60,909 bases of DNA from the NCBI GenBank assembly GCA_017471185.1, contig JAFUVZ010000050.1, forward strand, positions 91,974-152,882, read 5' to 3'. Below are positions 52,726 to 60,909 of this stretch, piece by piece. The stretch's first letter is position 1, and each line of letters opens with the position of its first letter. The translations under genes and the position numbers were made by a program. Below the pieces are notes generated by a model, which was not told the DNA's origin, ran no database searches, and saw only the letters and a list, made by a program, of their open reading frames with translations. Source of the stretch: Bacteroidaceae bacterium. GTDB lineage: Bacteria; Bacteroidota; Bacteroidia; Bacteroidales; Bacteroidaceae.

Positions 52726-55490
52726 ATATGGAATCTTATCAAAAAGCAATAGAAGTATGTCGAACCTTAATTGGTTTGAAAGAGTCTGTTACTGATAACG
52801 ATATTGACACAGCGGTCAATAGTGTAGTTTTGATGTTTCCCACACTAAGCAAAGAGGTTCTCAAGACGAAACTAATGTCTATTTATAGTGTTCGTGTTGA
52901 ACCTATGCAGATTTTAGAGGGACGTGAACGACGCAAACCTTGGCTTATGGCATTCAAAGCTTCTGAATGTTGTAAATGGTCTTTCTGGAATCGTTACAAA
53001 TATTACCTTGAACATCAAAAAGGATTTGAGCCAGCAACAATACAAGGTGTTGATGATATGACTGACAGGATACTTGACAGGTTCTTTAATCCTCAAAAAA
53101 CAGATGTGATTATAAGCAAGAAAGGTCTCGTGGTCGGTCAGGTTCAATCAGGTAAGACAGCGAACTATACAGGACTAGTTTGTAAAGCTGCTGATTCTGG
53201 TTTTAATCTGATAATTGTACTAGCGGGAACTTATAATAATCTTCGTAGTCAGACCCAGTTGCGATTGGACGAGGGTTTCCTGGGCTTCGATACTCAGTTT
53301 GAGCGAGCCAGTACAAAGGAAACTACCAAAATAGGTGTTGGCTTAATTCCGGGATTTGATGATGCTATTGCTAACTCGTATACAACCAATTCTGAAAAAG
53401 GAGATTTCACCAGTCGTTCAGCCAATACTGCTGGCTTTAACTTTAACGCCCCACAACCAGCACTTCTTGTTGTAAAAAAGAACTCAACAGTATTAAAGCG
53501 CCTTAATACTTGGCTGAATACGCATTCTGAGAACGGGAAAATAAGCAACAAGTCCCTTCTAATGATTGACGATGAGGCAGATAATGCATCTATCAATACA
53601 AATGCGTCAAATGATGACCCGACAACAATTAATAAGTATATTTGTTCTATTTTGAACAAGTTTAATCGTACTGCCTACGTTGGGTATACTGCTACTCCTT
53701 TTGCCAACATCTTTATCCCCCAAGATGATTCCAATCTGTTCCCAAGAGATTTTATCATCAACCTGCCATCCCCTTCAACATATATAGGACCCGATAAGGT
53801 ATTTGGAACCTCATTAATACCAGACGACACGAATGATGAACTATTACCAATCGTTGTACCAATCAATGATTTTACATCATTCGTTCCCAACAAACATAAA
53901 AAAGATGATATTAAACCTACATTATCCGAGGTTCCTGAATCGTTACGACTTGCCATAAAATGTTTCATTGTGACATGTGCAATAAGAAATCTTCGTGGTC
54001 AAGACCACAAACATAATTCAATGCTCATACACGTTAGCAGATTCCAATCATGGCAAAACCACATAAAGGACCTGGTTACACGTATCTTCAATTACTACAA
54101 ACAGGAGATTGAAGCCGGTGATAGAATGGTGTTGGAAGAATTACGAAAAGTATTTGAAGAGGACAATGGAGCTTACAAGTCTTACAAAACGACTACTCAA
54201 ATGATATTGGATTCCAAATTCAAAGATATTGATGATTCATTGGAAATCCACAAGTGGGAAGATGTGAAGTCTCAACTCTTTAAAGCTGTCCAGAAAATAA
54301 CTGTCAAATCTATCAATGGATCGTCAAATGATGCGCTGACATATTACGATAACAAAGACGAGGGAATTTCTGTAATCGCTATTGGTGGTGATAAACTATC
54401 ACGAGGCTTGACACTAGAAGGTCTGTCTGTCAGCTATTTCTTGCGAGCATCAAAAATGTATGACACACTGATGCAGATGGGGCGCTGGTTTGGCTATCGT
54501 TCTGGCTATGTGGATTTATGTAGGTTGTTTACAAGTAGTGAACTGAATGAGTGGTATCGCCATATCACTTTGGCGAGCGAAGAACTTAGAGAAGAGTTTA
54601 GCTATCTATATGAGATTGGTGGAACTCCAGAAGATTACGCCCTTAGAGTAAGAAATCACCCAGGGGTTTTACAGATAACATCACTTGCAAAAATGCGATA
54701 TGCTAGCACGATTGAAGTTTCTTGGGCTGGCAGATTAGTCGAAACATACCAGTTGCTAAAGGATAAGGCCAGCAGGCACATTAATTTTGTGGCAGCTGAC
54801 ACATTATTGTGCAAACTCGGATTGTATACCCAAGCAGGAAACAACTATTTATGGAAAAATATTGACGTTGAAACAATACTGACTTTTTTCGAGAGTTACC
54901 GTTTACCATCTTCAATGGTCAAGGTCAATCTAAGAGCCATATCCGAATACATAAGACAGGTAAACAATTCGGGTGAATTATCTGATTGGAGTGTGGTCTT
55001 GATGAACAAACCTACGGGAGAAAAAACAAGAGAGTGCGATGGCTATTTATCAAATGGGCTTGGATTCAATTACTTTATGCGTATGCCATCAAGTGATGCC
55101 TCTGAGCACTATCTGTTAAGAAAAAACCATATTCTTGGTAATCCACGTGATGAATTTATCGATTTGAACGATGAGATTCTAAAAGAAGCATTGGATGAAA
55201 CAAATAAAAAGTTAAAAGACAGGAAACAATCATATCCAAGCCCTAAACTTGTGAGGGAAAAATATCGTGATGTTAAACATCCTTTGCTGATAATATATCC
55301 CATAAAGCCATCAGCTGATTATGTAACAGCCAACAAAGATGGCAATGAACCTTATATGAGTTTTGCCATTTCGTTCCCGCATACCAATACGGGTGTAGCA
55401 ATTTCATATTCTGCAAATCAACTGACAGACTTTGCAGATACTGAAGATATTTTTGAACAAGAAAACGATAATGTATATGAACAGAGTTGA
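52722..55490 (+). CDS. Z1 domain superfamily-II helicase-like ATPase
   Basis: A 922-residue protein with Walker A GQVQSGKT (residues 139-146), Walker B IDDEAD (282-287) and GYTATPFANIFI as helicase motif III. IGGDKLSRGLTLEGL and QMGRWFGYRSGY form motifs V-VI in the C-terminal half, which holds the Z1 domain. Z1 proteins occur almost only in cassettes with a GHKL ATPase, DUF4420 and AIPR. It probably translocates on or remodels invading DNA. The start shares four bases with the previous stop, and the next gene starts 20 bases before its own stop. Confidence 0.9.
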   Translation: MNMESYQKAIEVCRTLIGLKESVTDNDIDTAVNSVVLMFPTLSKEVLKTKLMSIYSVRVEPMQILEGRERRKPWLMAFKASECCKWSFWNRYKYYLEHQKGFEPATIQGVDDMTDRILDRFFNPQKTDVIISKKGLVVGQVQSGKTANYTGLVCKAADSGFNLIIVLAGTYNNLRSQTQLRLDEGFLGFDTQFERASTKETTKIGVGLIPGFDDAIANSYTTNSEKGDFTSRSANTAGFNFNAPQPALLVVKKNSTVLKRLNTWLNTHSENGKISNKSLLMIDDEADNASINTNASNDDPTTINKYICSILNKFNRTAYVGYTATPFANIFIPQDDSNLFPRDFIINLPSPSTYIGPDKVFGTSLIPDDTNDELLPIVVPINDFTSFVPNKHKKDDIKPTLSEVPESLRLAIKCFIVTCAIRNLRGQDHKHNSMLIHVSRFQSWQNHIKDLVTRIFNYYKQEIEAGDRMVLEELRKVFEEDNGAYKSYKTTTQMILDSKFKDIDDSLEIHKWEDVKSQLFKAVQKITVKSINGSSNDALTYYDNKDEGISVIAIGGDKLSRGLTLEGLSVSYFLRASKMYDTLMQMGRWFGYRSGYVDLCRLFTSSELNEWYRHITLASEELREEFSYLYEIGGTPEDYALRVRNHPGVLQITSLAKMRYASTIEVSWAGRLVETYQLLKDKASRHINFVAADTLLCKLGLYTQAGNNYLWKNIDVETILTFFESYRLPSSMVKVNLRAISEYIRQVNNSGELSDWSVVLMNKPTGEKTRECDGYLSNGLGFNYFMRMPSSDASEHYLLRKNHILGNPRDEFIDLNDEILKEALDETNKKLKDRKQSYPSPKLVREKYRDVKHPLLIIYPIKPSADYVTANKDGNEPYMSFAISFPHTNTGVAISYSANQLTDFADTEDIFEQENDNVYEQS

Positions 55491-56499
55491 TACAATAAAG
55501 GAAGTTTGGCAGAAACTCGAGAGTGAATGTACAGAGGGACTTGTCAAAAGAGCACTTGATATTCCTTCTTATCTTAAGACATTCTGTACATACAGTTTCT
55601 TGGAAAAATACTGTGGGATAGCGTTTTCTTTTCATCAGGACATCAAACTTGATATCACTAGTTTCCAAGATTTGTCCGAATTGAAAGTATCCTTATTCAA
55701 TGATACATCTTTCCCTAAATCAAAAATACTTATTATACAGCTAAACAATAGAGAAAGCCGTGTCAATGACATTTTTGCAACCATCTGTGCAAATATTGTT
55801 AACTCAATTATTGGGGCCGCATCCGAAAAAGAGGGTATGCGGATAGTAATCACTCAAATGAGGAAGTGGAAAGAACTGTTCTCTAGAAGAAAAGACCAAA
55901 AGTTATCTGCGCAAGAACAGCAAGGTCTATTTGGTGAGTTATTCTTCCTCGGAAAACTTTTATTGACATCTATAGACAAGGTCACCACAAATGGCTTTTG
56001 GGTTGGACCAGATCAAGCTCCAAAAGATTTCCAAAGTGACATGTGGGCAGTTGAGGTTAAGACGACATCTGCTAATATTCATTCCGGCATCTCAATCAAT
56101 GGTGAACTACAATTGGACGAAACAGAAGTTGAACACTTATTTCTATTCAATCTGGTTGTTGAAGTATTACAGCAAGATGGACAAACACTACCAGAACTGA
56201 TTGCTGCTATCCGTCAATTGTTGAAAGGTGATAGTAGAGCCACCAGTGTCTTTGAGAGCAAGTTAATTCTTGTTGGCTATTTCGATTTCGATAAAGAATT
56301 CTATAATGATCGCCATTATCACATTCGGAAAGAACAATATTTTCAAATTAAGGACGAGTTCCCAAGAATCAAGAAAGATGATTTGAAGATAGGAGTATCT
56401 GAAGTGAAATATCGTATCTCATTAGACTTCTCTAGTGAGAACATGGTCATCGAAGAAAATGTCATTAATACCATTGAGACTTATGAAAGAAATAAATAA
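55471..56499 (+). CDS. DUF4420 PD-(D/E)XK motif protein
   Basis: A 342-residue protein. GLFGELFFLGKLL near residue 155, then a WVGPDQAPKDFQSDMWAVEVKTT segment with Asp186 or Asp190 and Glu195-Val-Lys197 give the nuclease-like core that defines DUF4420. This is the likely DNA-cutting subunit of the cassette. ATG at 55471 was chosen over more upstream codons because it keeps the overlap with the Z1 gene short; ATG at 55477 is equally possible. It overlaps the AIPR gene by 17 bases. Confidence 0.82.
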   Translation: MYMNRVDTIKEVWQKLESECTEGLVKRALDIPSYLKTFCTYSFLEKYCGIAFSFHQDIKLDITSFQDLSELKVSLFNDTSFPKSKILIIQLNNRESRVNDIFATICANIVNSIIGAASEKEGMRIVITQMRKWKELFSRRKDQKLSAQEQQGLFGELFFLGKLLLTSIDKVTTNGFWVGPDQAPKDFQSDMWAVEVKTTSANIHSGISINGELQLDETEVEHLFLFNLVVEVLQQDGQTLPELIAAIRQLLKGDSRATSVFESKLILVGYFDFDKEFYNDRHYHIRKEQYFQIKDEFPRIKKDDLKIGVSEVKYRISLDFSSENMVIEENVINTIETYERNK

Positions 56500-58849
56500 A
56501 TTCTACAAATCCTTAATACAAGAGGTTTCCACCAGACAAATTGCAAATGAGGAGGGTGATAACCAAGAACAGACATTTACCCGTATGTGTCTGGAACTCT
56601 TAAGTGAAGCAGGTGAAACTGAGAATTCTGATGTTGCATTCTACGAAAGAGACTTGGGGACCAGAAACCAGCAGAAAATAAACGGTTATGCGATAGCTGA
56701 CAATTACGAAACTGTGGACTTATTCATTTCCATATATGAGGGAACTGATGAGCCTGTTACAATATTAAAGAAGGACATAGATAACGCTGCCACACGAATA
56801 ACCAATTATTTCAGGAATGCCATCTATTCTGATTTCAGAAACGAAATAGAAGAATCGTCTGCTATATTTGAATTTACGAACACTTTAGGGACATACAAGG
56901 AACTAAGGGATTCGCTCGTCAGAATAAATGCTTTCATTTTGACAAATGGTGTGTACAAAGGTGACATTCCTCAAAGCAAGGAAATAAGTGGTTATAAGAT
57001 TTATTACCGTATTGTTGATATTAACTATTTATACCAGATTTCCGAGCAGTCTCATGCCCCTATCATTATCAACTTTGAAGAGGAAGGGTGGAAGGTTCCT
57101 TGTCTGCATGCATCATCAAGTAACCCAGATTATGAGGCATACGTTTCTATACTTCCAGGGAAATGTTTATCGAGCTTGTATGAAAGATACGGAGGACGAC
57201 TTCTGGAGCAAAATGTTCGTTCCTTCTTGCAATTCACAGGAAAGATTAATAAAGGCATTAGAGAAACGATAAAAGAACGACCTCACATGTTCTTGGCATA
57301 TAATAACGGTATCGCAGCTACTGCAGATGCAATGGAACTTGATGGCGATGGTAATATCCGGATTATATCCAACTTGCAAATCGTAAACGGTGGACAAACA
57401 ACAGCCTCTATCTATCACACCGAGAAGAAGGATAAAGCTGATATTTCGGACATATATGTACAAGTAAAATTCTCGATAGTAAAGAAGAAAGACGAATATG
57501 CCAATATCGTTTCAGATATCTCGAAATATGCAAACACCCAGAACAAGGTAAACAATGCAGACTTCTCTGCCAACAATCCGATACTTGTTGAGCTAGAGAA
57601 AGTTTCACGCTATGTGATGACTCCCGTTACACCAGAGCGTTCAATACAAACCTATTGGTTCTTTGAGCGTGCAAGGTCTCAATATAAGAACATTCGTCTA
57701 AAAGAGGGCTTCACCAAGTCAAGACAAAAAGCTTTCGACCTTAAATATCCCAAGAATCAAATGTTCACAAAAGTTGAATTGGCCAAGTACATCAACTGTT
57801 TTGAAGAGGTCTATGAGGGCAGTAAATTAGTAATTGGTCCACATATTGTAGTAAGAGGCTCTGAAAAGAACTATGCTCAGTTCGTTGCCAAGAACCTGCC
57901 TTCAAGTGCTAAGAAAATCAACAACATCTATTTTGAGGACACTATTGCAAAAGCCATTCTTTTCAAAGCAGCAGACGAACTTTATGGAACTAAGAGGAAA
58001 GGTAACAATATAGGCGAGCTGAAATCTGTGGTAGTTCCTTACACCATAGGTTTACTAAATCACATGGTTGCTGGAAGAATAAATTTGTATAAAATATGGA
58101 AGAACCAAAAGGTTTCGGAATCGTTAGCAAAAGTCTTATATTCTTTGATGACGCAGGTTAACCCATTCATCATGAATATTTCGCCTTCTAACAACTATCT
58201 CGAATGGGCTAAGAAAGAAGAGTGTTGGACTGCCGTCAGAGACAATAGTGAATGGAAGTGCGATTTGAAGTCGATAGAAGAAGACCTAATTAATCTAAAT
58301 ACAACTGTGACAAGAAAAGTAACAGTCAATACGGATACTGTTGACAAGTATGACCATGACCTAAAAATTGTAATATCTATTCCATACAAGCTATGGATTA
58401 AATTTGCAGAATGGGGAGCAGAATCTGGCATGCTAAGTCTGAACCTTCAGTCAAAAGCCAAAGAGATAGCAAATGATTTGAAGTATAATCATAAATTGAC
58501 ATCTGCAACGGTTTCACGAGGTATGACTATTTTTGACAAGGTCTGTGAGGAGAATTATGAACTCTTGGAAGAGATAGACCGCTTGAAAGAGGAAGAACTA
58601 GAAGAGAAAGAACAAAAAGAGAAACAGCGCAATACTGTCAGGAGTATTAATGTAAATGAGATAGAAATCGATATGGAACTCATCAAAAGAATGGTCGAAT
58701 GGGACAGAAAGAATCGTGTTTTAGAAGGTTGGAAGTTTAAGATTATGCATGATGTTGCAATAGGTCTGAAGCCTTTAACGGATAAACTAAAATGGGGATT
58801 TCGACTTAATCTCAAAACTTTGCTCATGAGAGGTTTCAACGAATTATAG
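56483..58849 (+). CDS. AIPR (abortive infection phage resistance) protein
   Basis: A 788-residue protein with the AIPR domain in its middle: YNNGIAATADAM, SNLQIVNGGQTTASIYH (Asn302-Thr306) and ISKYANTQNKVNNADFSANNP. The C-terminal region has a charged coiled coil (EEIDRLKEEELEEKEQKEKQR) near residue 700. AIPR proteins are linked to phage resistance by abortive infection and close this type of Z1 cassette. The biochemical activity is not settled. The start MKEINKFYK was chosen because it gives a short overlap with the DUF4420 gene. Confidence 0.87.
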   Translation: MKEINKFYKSLIQEVSTRQIANEEGDNQEQTFTRMCLELLSEAGETENSDVAFYERDLGTRNQQKINGYAIADNYETVDLFISIYEGTDEPVTILKKDIDNAATRITNYFRNAIYSDFRNEIEESSAIFEFTNTLGTYKELRDSLVRINAFILTNGVYKGDIPQSKEISGYKIYYRIVDINYLYQISEQSHAPIIINFEEEGWKVPCLHASSSNPDYEAYVSILPGKCLSSLYERYGGRLLEQNVRSFLQFTGKINKGIRETIKERPHMFLAYNNGIAATADAMELDGDGNIRIISNLQIVNGGQTTASIYHTEKKDKADISDIYVQVKFSIVKKKDEYANIVSDISKYANTQNKVNNADFSANNPILVELEKVSRYVMTPVTPERSIQTYWFFERARSQYKNIRLKEGFTKSRQKAFDLKYPKNQMFTKVELAKYINCFEEVYEGSKLVIGPHIVVRGSEKNYAQFVAKNLPSSAKKINNIYFEDTIAKAILFKAADELYGTKRKGNNIGELKSVVVPYTIGLLNHMVAGRINLYKIWKNQKVSESLAKVLYSLMTQVNPFIMNISPSNNYLEWAKKEECWTAVRDNSEWKCDLKSIEEDLINLNTTVTRKVTVNTDTVDKYDHDLKIVISIPYKLWIKFAEWGAESGMLSLNLQSKAKEIANDLKYNHKLTSATVSRGMTIFDKVCEENYELLEEIDRLKEEELEEKEQKEKQRNTVRSINVNEIEIDMELIKRMVEWDRKNRVLEGWKFKIMHDVAIGLKPLTDKLKWGFRLNLKTLLMRGFNEL

Positions 58850-58904
58850 GGCAGCAGTCGGTGGTTGTTATTAATCATGTCATAAAAACAAGCAATTACA
58901 GCGA

Positions 58905-60909
58905 TGATAGCATCTAATCAGATATTAAAATCATATTATGGTTACGACTCCTTCCGTCCCTTGCAGGAGGAGATTATCAGTCATGCGCTGCAACGGAAGG
59001 ATGCGCTGGTTCTGATGCCTACGGGTGGCGGCAAGTCGATATGCTTTCAGATTCCTGCCTTGATGATGGAGGGAACGGCTATTGTGGTGTCGCCGCTTAT
59101 CTCGCTGATGAAGGACCAGGTGGAGGCACTGCGGGCCAACGGCATTGCAGCGGAGGCGCTGAATAGTGCCAATGACGAGATAGCCAACAGGCAGATAACA
59201 GAACGATGTCTGCGTGGTGATGTGAAACTGCTGTATATCTCGCCAGAGCGACTGATGACAGAACTGAGATGGATGCAGACGATGTTGAAGGTATCGCTCT
59301 TTGCCATTGACGAGGCGCATTGTATCTCGCAATGGGGGCATGACTTCAGACCGGAATACACACAGCTGGGCAATCTGCATGAACTGTTCCCCAATGTGCC
59401 TGTCATGGCGCTTACGGCTACGGCAGACAAGATAACGAAGGCTGACATCATAGAGCAGTTGCACCTGAAGGAGCCGGAGGTCTTTATCAGTTCGTTTGAC
59501 CGCCCGAATCTGAGCTTAGACGTAAGGCGTGGCTATGCGGCCAAGGATAAACTGCGCACCATCGCGAACCTGATTCGTCGTCACCGTGGAGAGAGCGGCA
59601 TCGTCTATTGCCTGGCGAAGAAAACCTGTGAGAAACTGGCAGAGAAACTTCAGAAGGAAGGTATCTCGGTGGGTGTCTATCATGCTGGACTGCCTACGGA
59701 TGAGCGCAATCGGGTACAGGAGGACTTTATCAATGACCGCATTCAGGTGGTCTGTGCTACGATTGCTTTCGGAATGGGGATTGACAAGAGTAATGTGCGC
59801 TTTGTGGTGCATTATAACCTGCCCAAGAGCATCGAGAACTACTATCAGGAAATAGGGCGAGGAGGACGTGACGGACTGCCTTGCGAGACCATCTTGTTCT
59901 ACAACATTGGAGATATTATCACGTTGCAGCGTTTCGCAGAGGAAAGCGGACAGCGGGAAATCAATGCGGAGAAACTACAACGGATGCAGGAGTATGCCGA
60001 GGCACAGGTTTGCAGGCGACGCATCCTGCTGAACTATTTTGGCGAGACCAGCGACAAAGGCTGTGGCAACTGTGACGTTTGCCATACACCCCCACAGACG
60101 TTTGATGGAACGGAACTGGTTCAAAAGGCGCTTTCTGCCATACTGAGAACGGGCGAACAAGTGGGATTCACGCTGACGATAGACATTCTGCACGGCAGCT
60201 TCTCACCTGAAGTCATATCGCGTGGGTACAATCATATCAAGACCTTTGCTGCTGTCAGGGATGTCCCAGTTAGAGACTGGCACGACTATCTGCTACAGAT
60301 GCTGCAGATGGGATATATCGAGATAGCCTACAATGAGGACAACCACCTGCACGTTACGCAACTGGGGCAGGATGTTGTTCGTGGGGAAAAACGGGTACAG
60401 TTGGCAGTCATCAGTCGTGAGGACTTTAGTGTAAAGGGCCGTCACAAGCAAATGCTGGAAGAAGAGGTTTCAGCAGTGACTGTTAGTGGTCAGAGTGAGA
60501 ACATGGAACTGTTTGAACGGCTGAAGGTGCTGCGGAAAGAGATTGCCGACGAAACAGGCTATCCAGCATTCGTAGTGATGTCTGACAAGACGCTCCATGT
60601 GCTGGCCACCGATATGCCAACAACGCTTGCTGCATTTGGCAATACCTTTGGGATAGGTGAACATAAGCGTGACACCTACGGCAAACGGTTCATTGATGTG
60701 ATTAAGCAATATGCTCCAGCGGTAGAGGAACTCCCGTTCAAGGAGGCAGACGTTACCCTTGCCCCTCCAACGGTAGAACCCAAAGAAGAAAAGAAGAAAA
60801 AGCAGAAGAATCAGATTACGACACAAGGGAGAACATACGTCATAGATGAAGACATTTGGGAATCCATTGAATGGCGGAAGGTTCTGAAAGAGATTACGGA
60901 GAGGGCTTA
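58905..60909 (+). CDS. recQ: ATP-dependent DNA helicase RecQ, cut by the window end
   Basis: At least 668 residues; the frame is open at the right edge. Motif 0 is [14 protein letters not shown], Walker A TGGGKS, Walker B DEAH, then motif [13 protein letters not shown]. The RecQ zinc site follows ([18 protein letters not shown]), then an RQC winged helix and an HRDC-like region. A lysine-rich linker ([12 protein letters not shown]) precedes the missing tail. It unwinds DNA in recombination and fork repair. It lies 55 bases after the AIPR stop with no visible terminator between, so read-through from the defence operon is possible; it is probably a host flanking gene. Confidence 0.93.

Noticed and set aside
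43999-58849. Complete integrative element or prophage
   Set aside because: No integrase, relaxase, capsid or terminase gene and no clear attachment-site duplication were seen; only an accessory island can be supported.

Overview
The window reads as chromosomal DNA of a Bacteroidales bacterium, most likely Prevotella/Segatella-like. Evidence: promoters repeatedly show the Bacteroidetes TAnnTTTG -7 box, Shine-Dalgarno sites are mostly absent, and the gene families (TamL-type lipoprotein BamA homologue, DUF4296, fimbrillin-like and BIG2 surface lipoproteins, GH43, DUF1080, paired AraC regulators) are typical of that group. No tRNA, rRNA, CRISPR array or integrase was recognised. The species assignment is inference.

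Layout. 1-860: the end of a DUF1080 protein and a DUF4332 helix-hairpin-helix protein. 990-7753: a complete tryptophan operon (trpB-E-G-D-C-F-A) behind a leader peptide with three consecutive Trp codons and an intrinsic terminator, i.e. a transcription attenuator. 7900-14744 (minus): three surface lipoproteins with fimbrillin-like, leucine-rich-repeat and BIG2 Ig-like domains. They are preceded by a long leader with mutually exclusive hairpins and a terminator. 14745-15876: about 1.1 kb without protein genes, holding that leader, a 260-bp palindromic repeat element and a candidate small RNA.

15877-32807: housekeeping and transport genes: an MFS sugar-acid transporter, TamL, an rRNA/tRNA 2'-O-methyltransferase, the ileS-dksA-like-lspA-DUF4296 operon, an exported C26 amidase with an exported phosphodiesterase, and sbcDC. 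32899-43965: a flavin reductase, guaA (synthetase part only) with a GH43 enzyme, an exported ABM/amidohydrolase operon facing two tandem AraC regulators, a sugar O-acetyltransferase, a fused acyl-ligase/ACP/acyltransferase, and a hemolysin III protein.

43999-58849: a defence island. It starts with a decayed MntA/HepT-type toxin-antitoxin remnant and a coiled-coil HTH protein. Next come an N6-adenine methyltransferase and a PD-(D/E)XK protein. The last part is a tightly packed cassette: XRE controller, 5-methylcytosine methyltransferase, MORC/MutL-like GHKL ATPase, Z1 helicase-like ATPase, DUF4420 nuclease-like protein and AIPR protein. Its gene content matches the Z1/MORC restriction-like cassettes and the MZA (MutL, Z1, AIPR) anti-phage class. 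A recQ gene, cut by the window end, follows 55 bp later.

The most notable observations are the Z1/AIPR cassette coupled to a second modification/nuclease pair, the structured leader before the lipoprotein operon, the trp attenuator, the orphan small-RNA candidate, and the twice-frameshifted toxin-antitoxin remnant. All functions are read from sequence alone.
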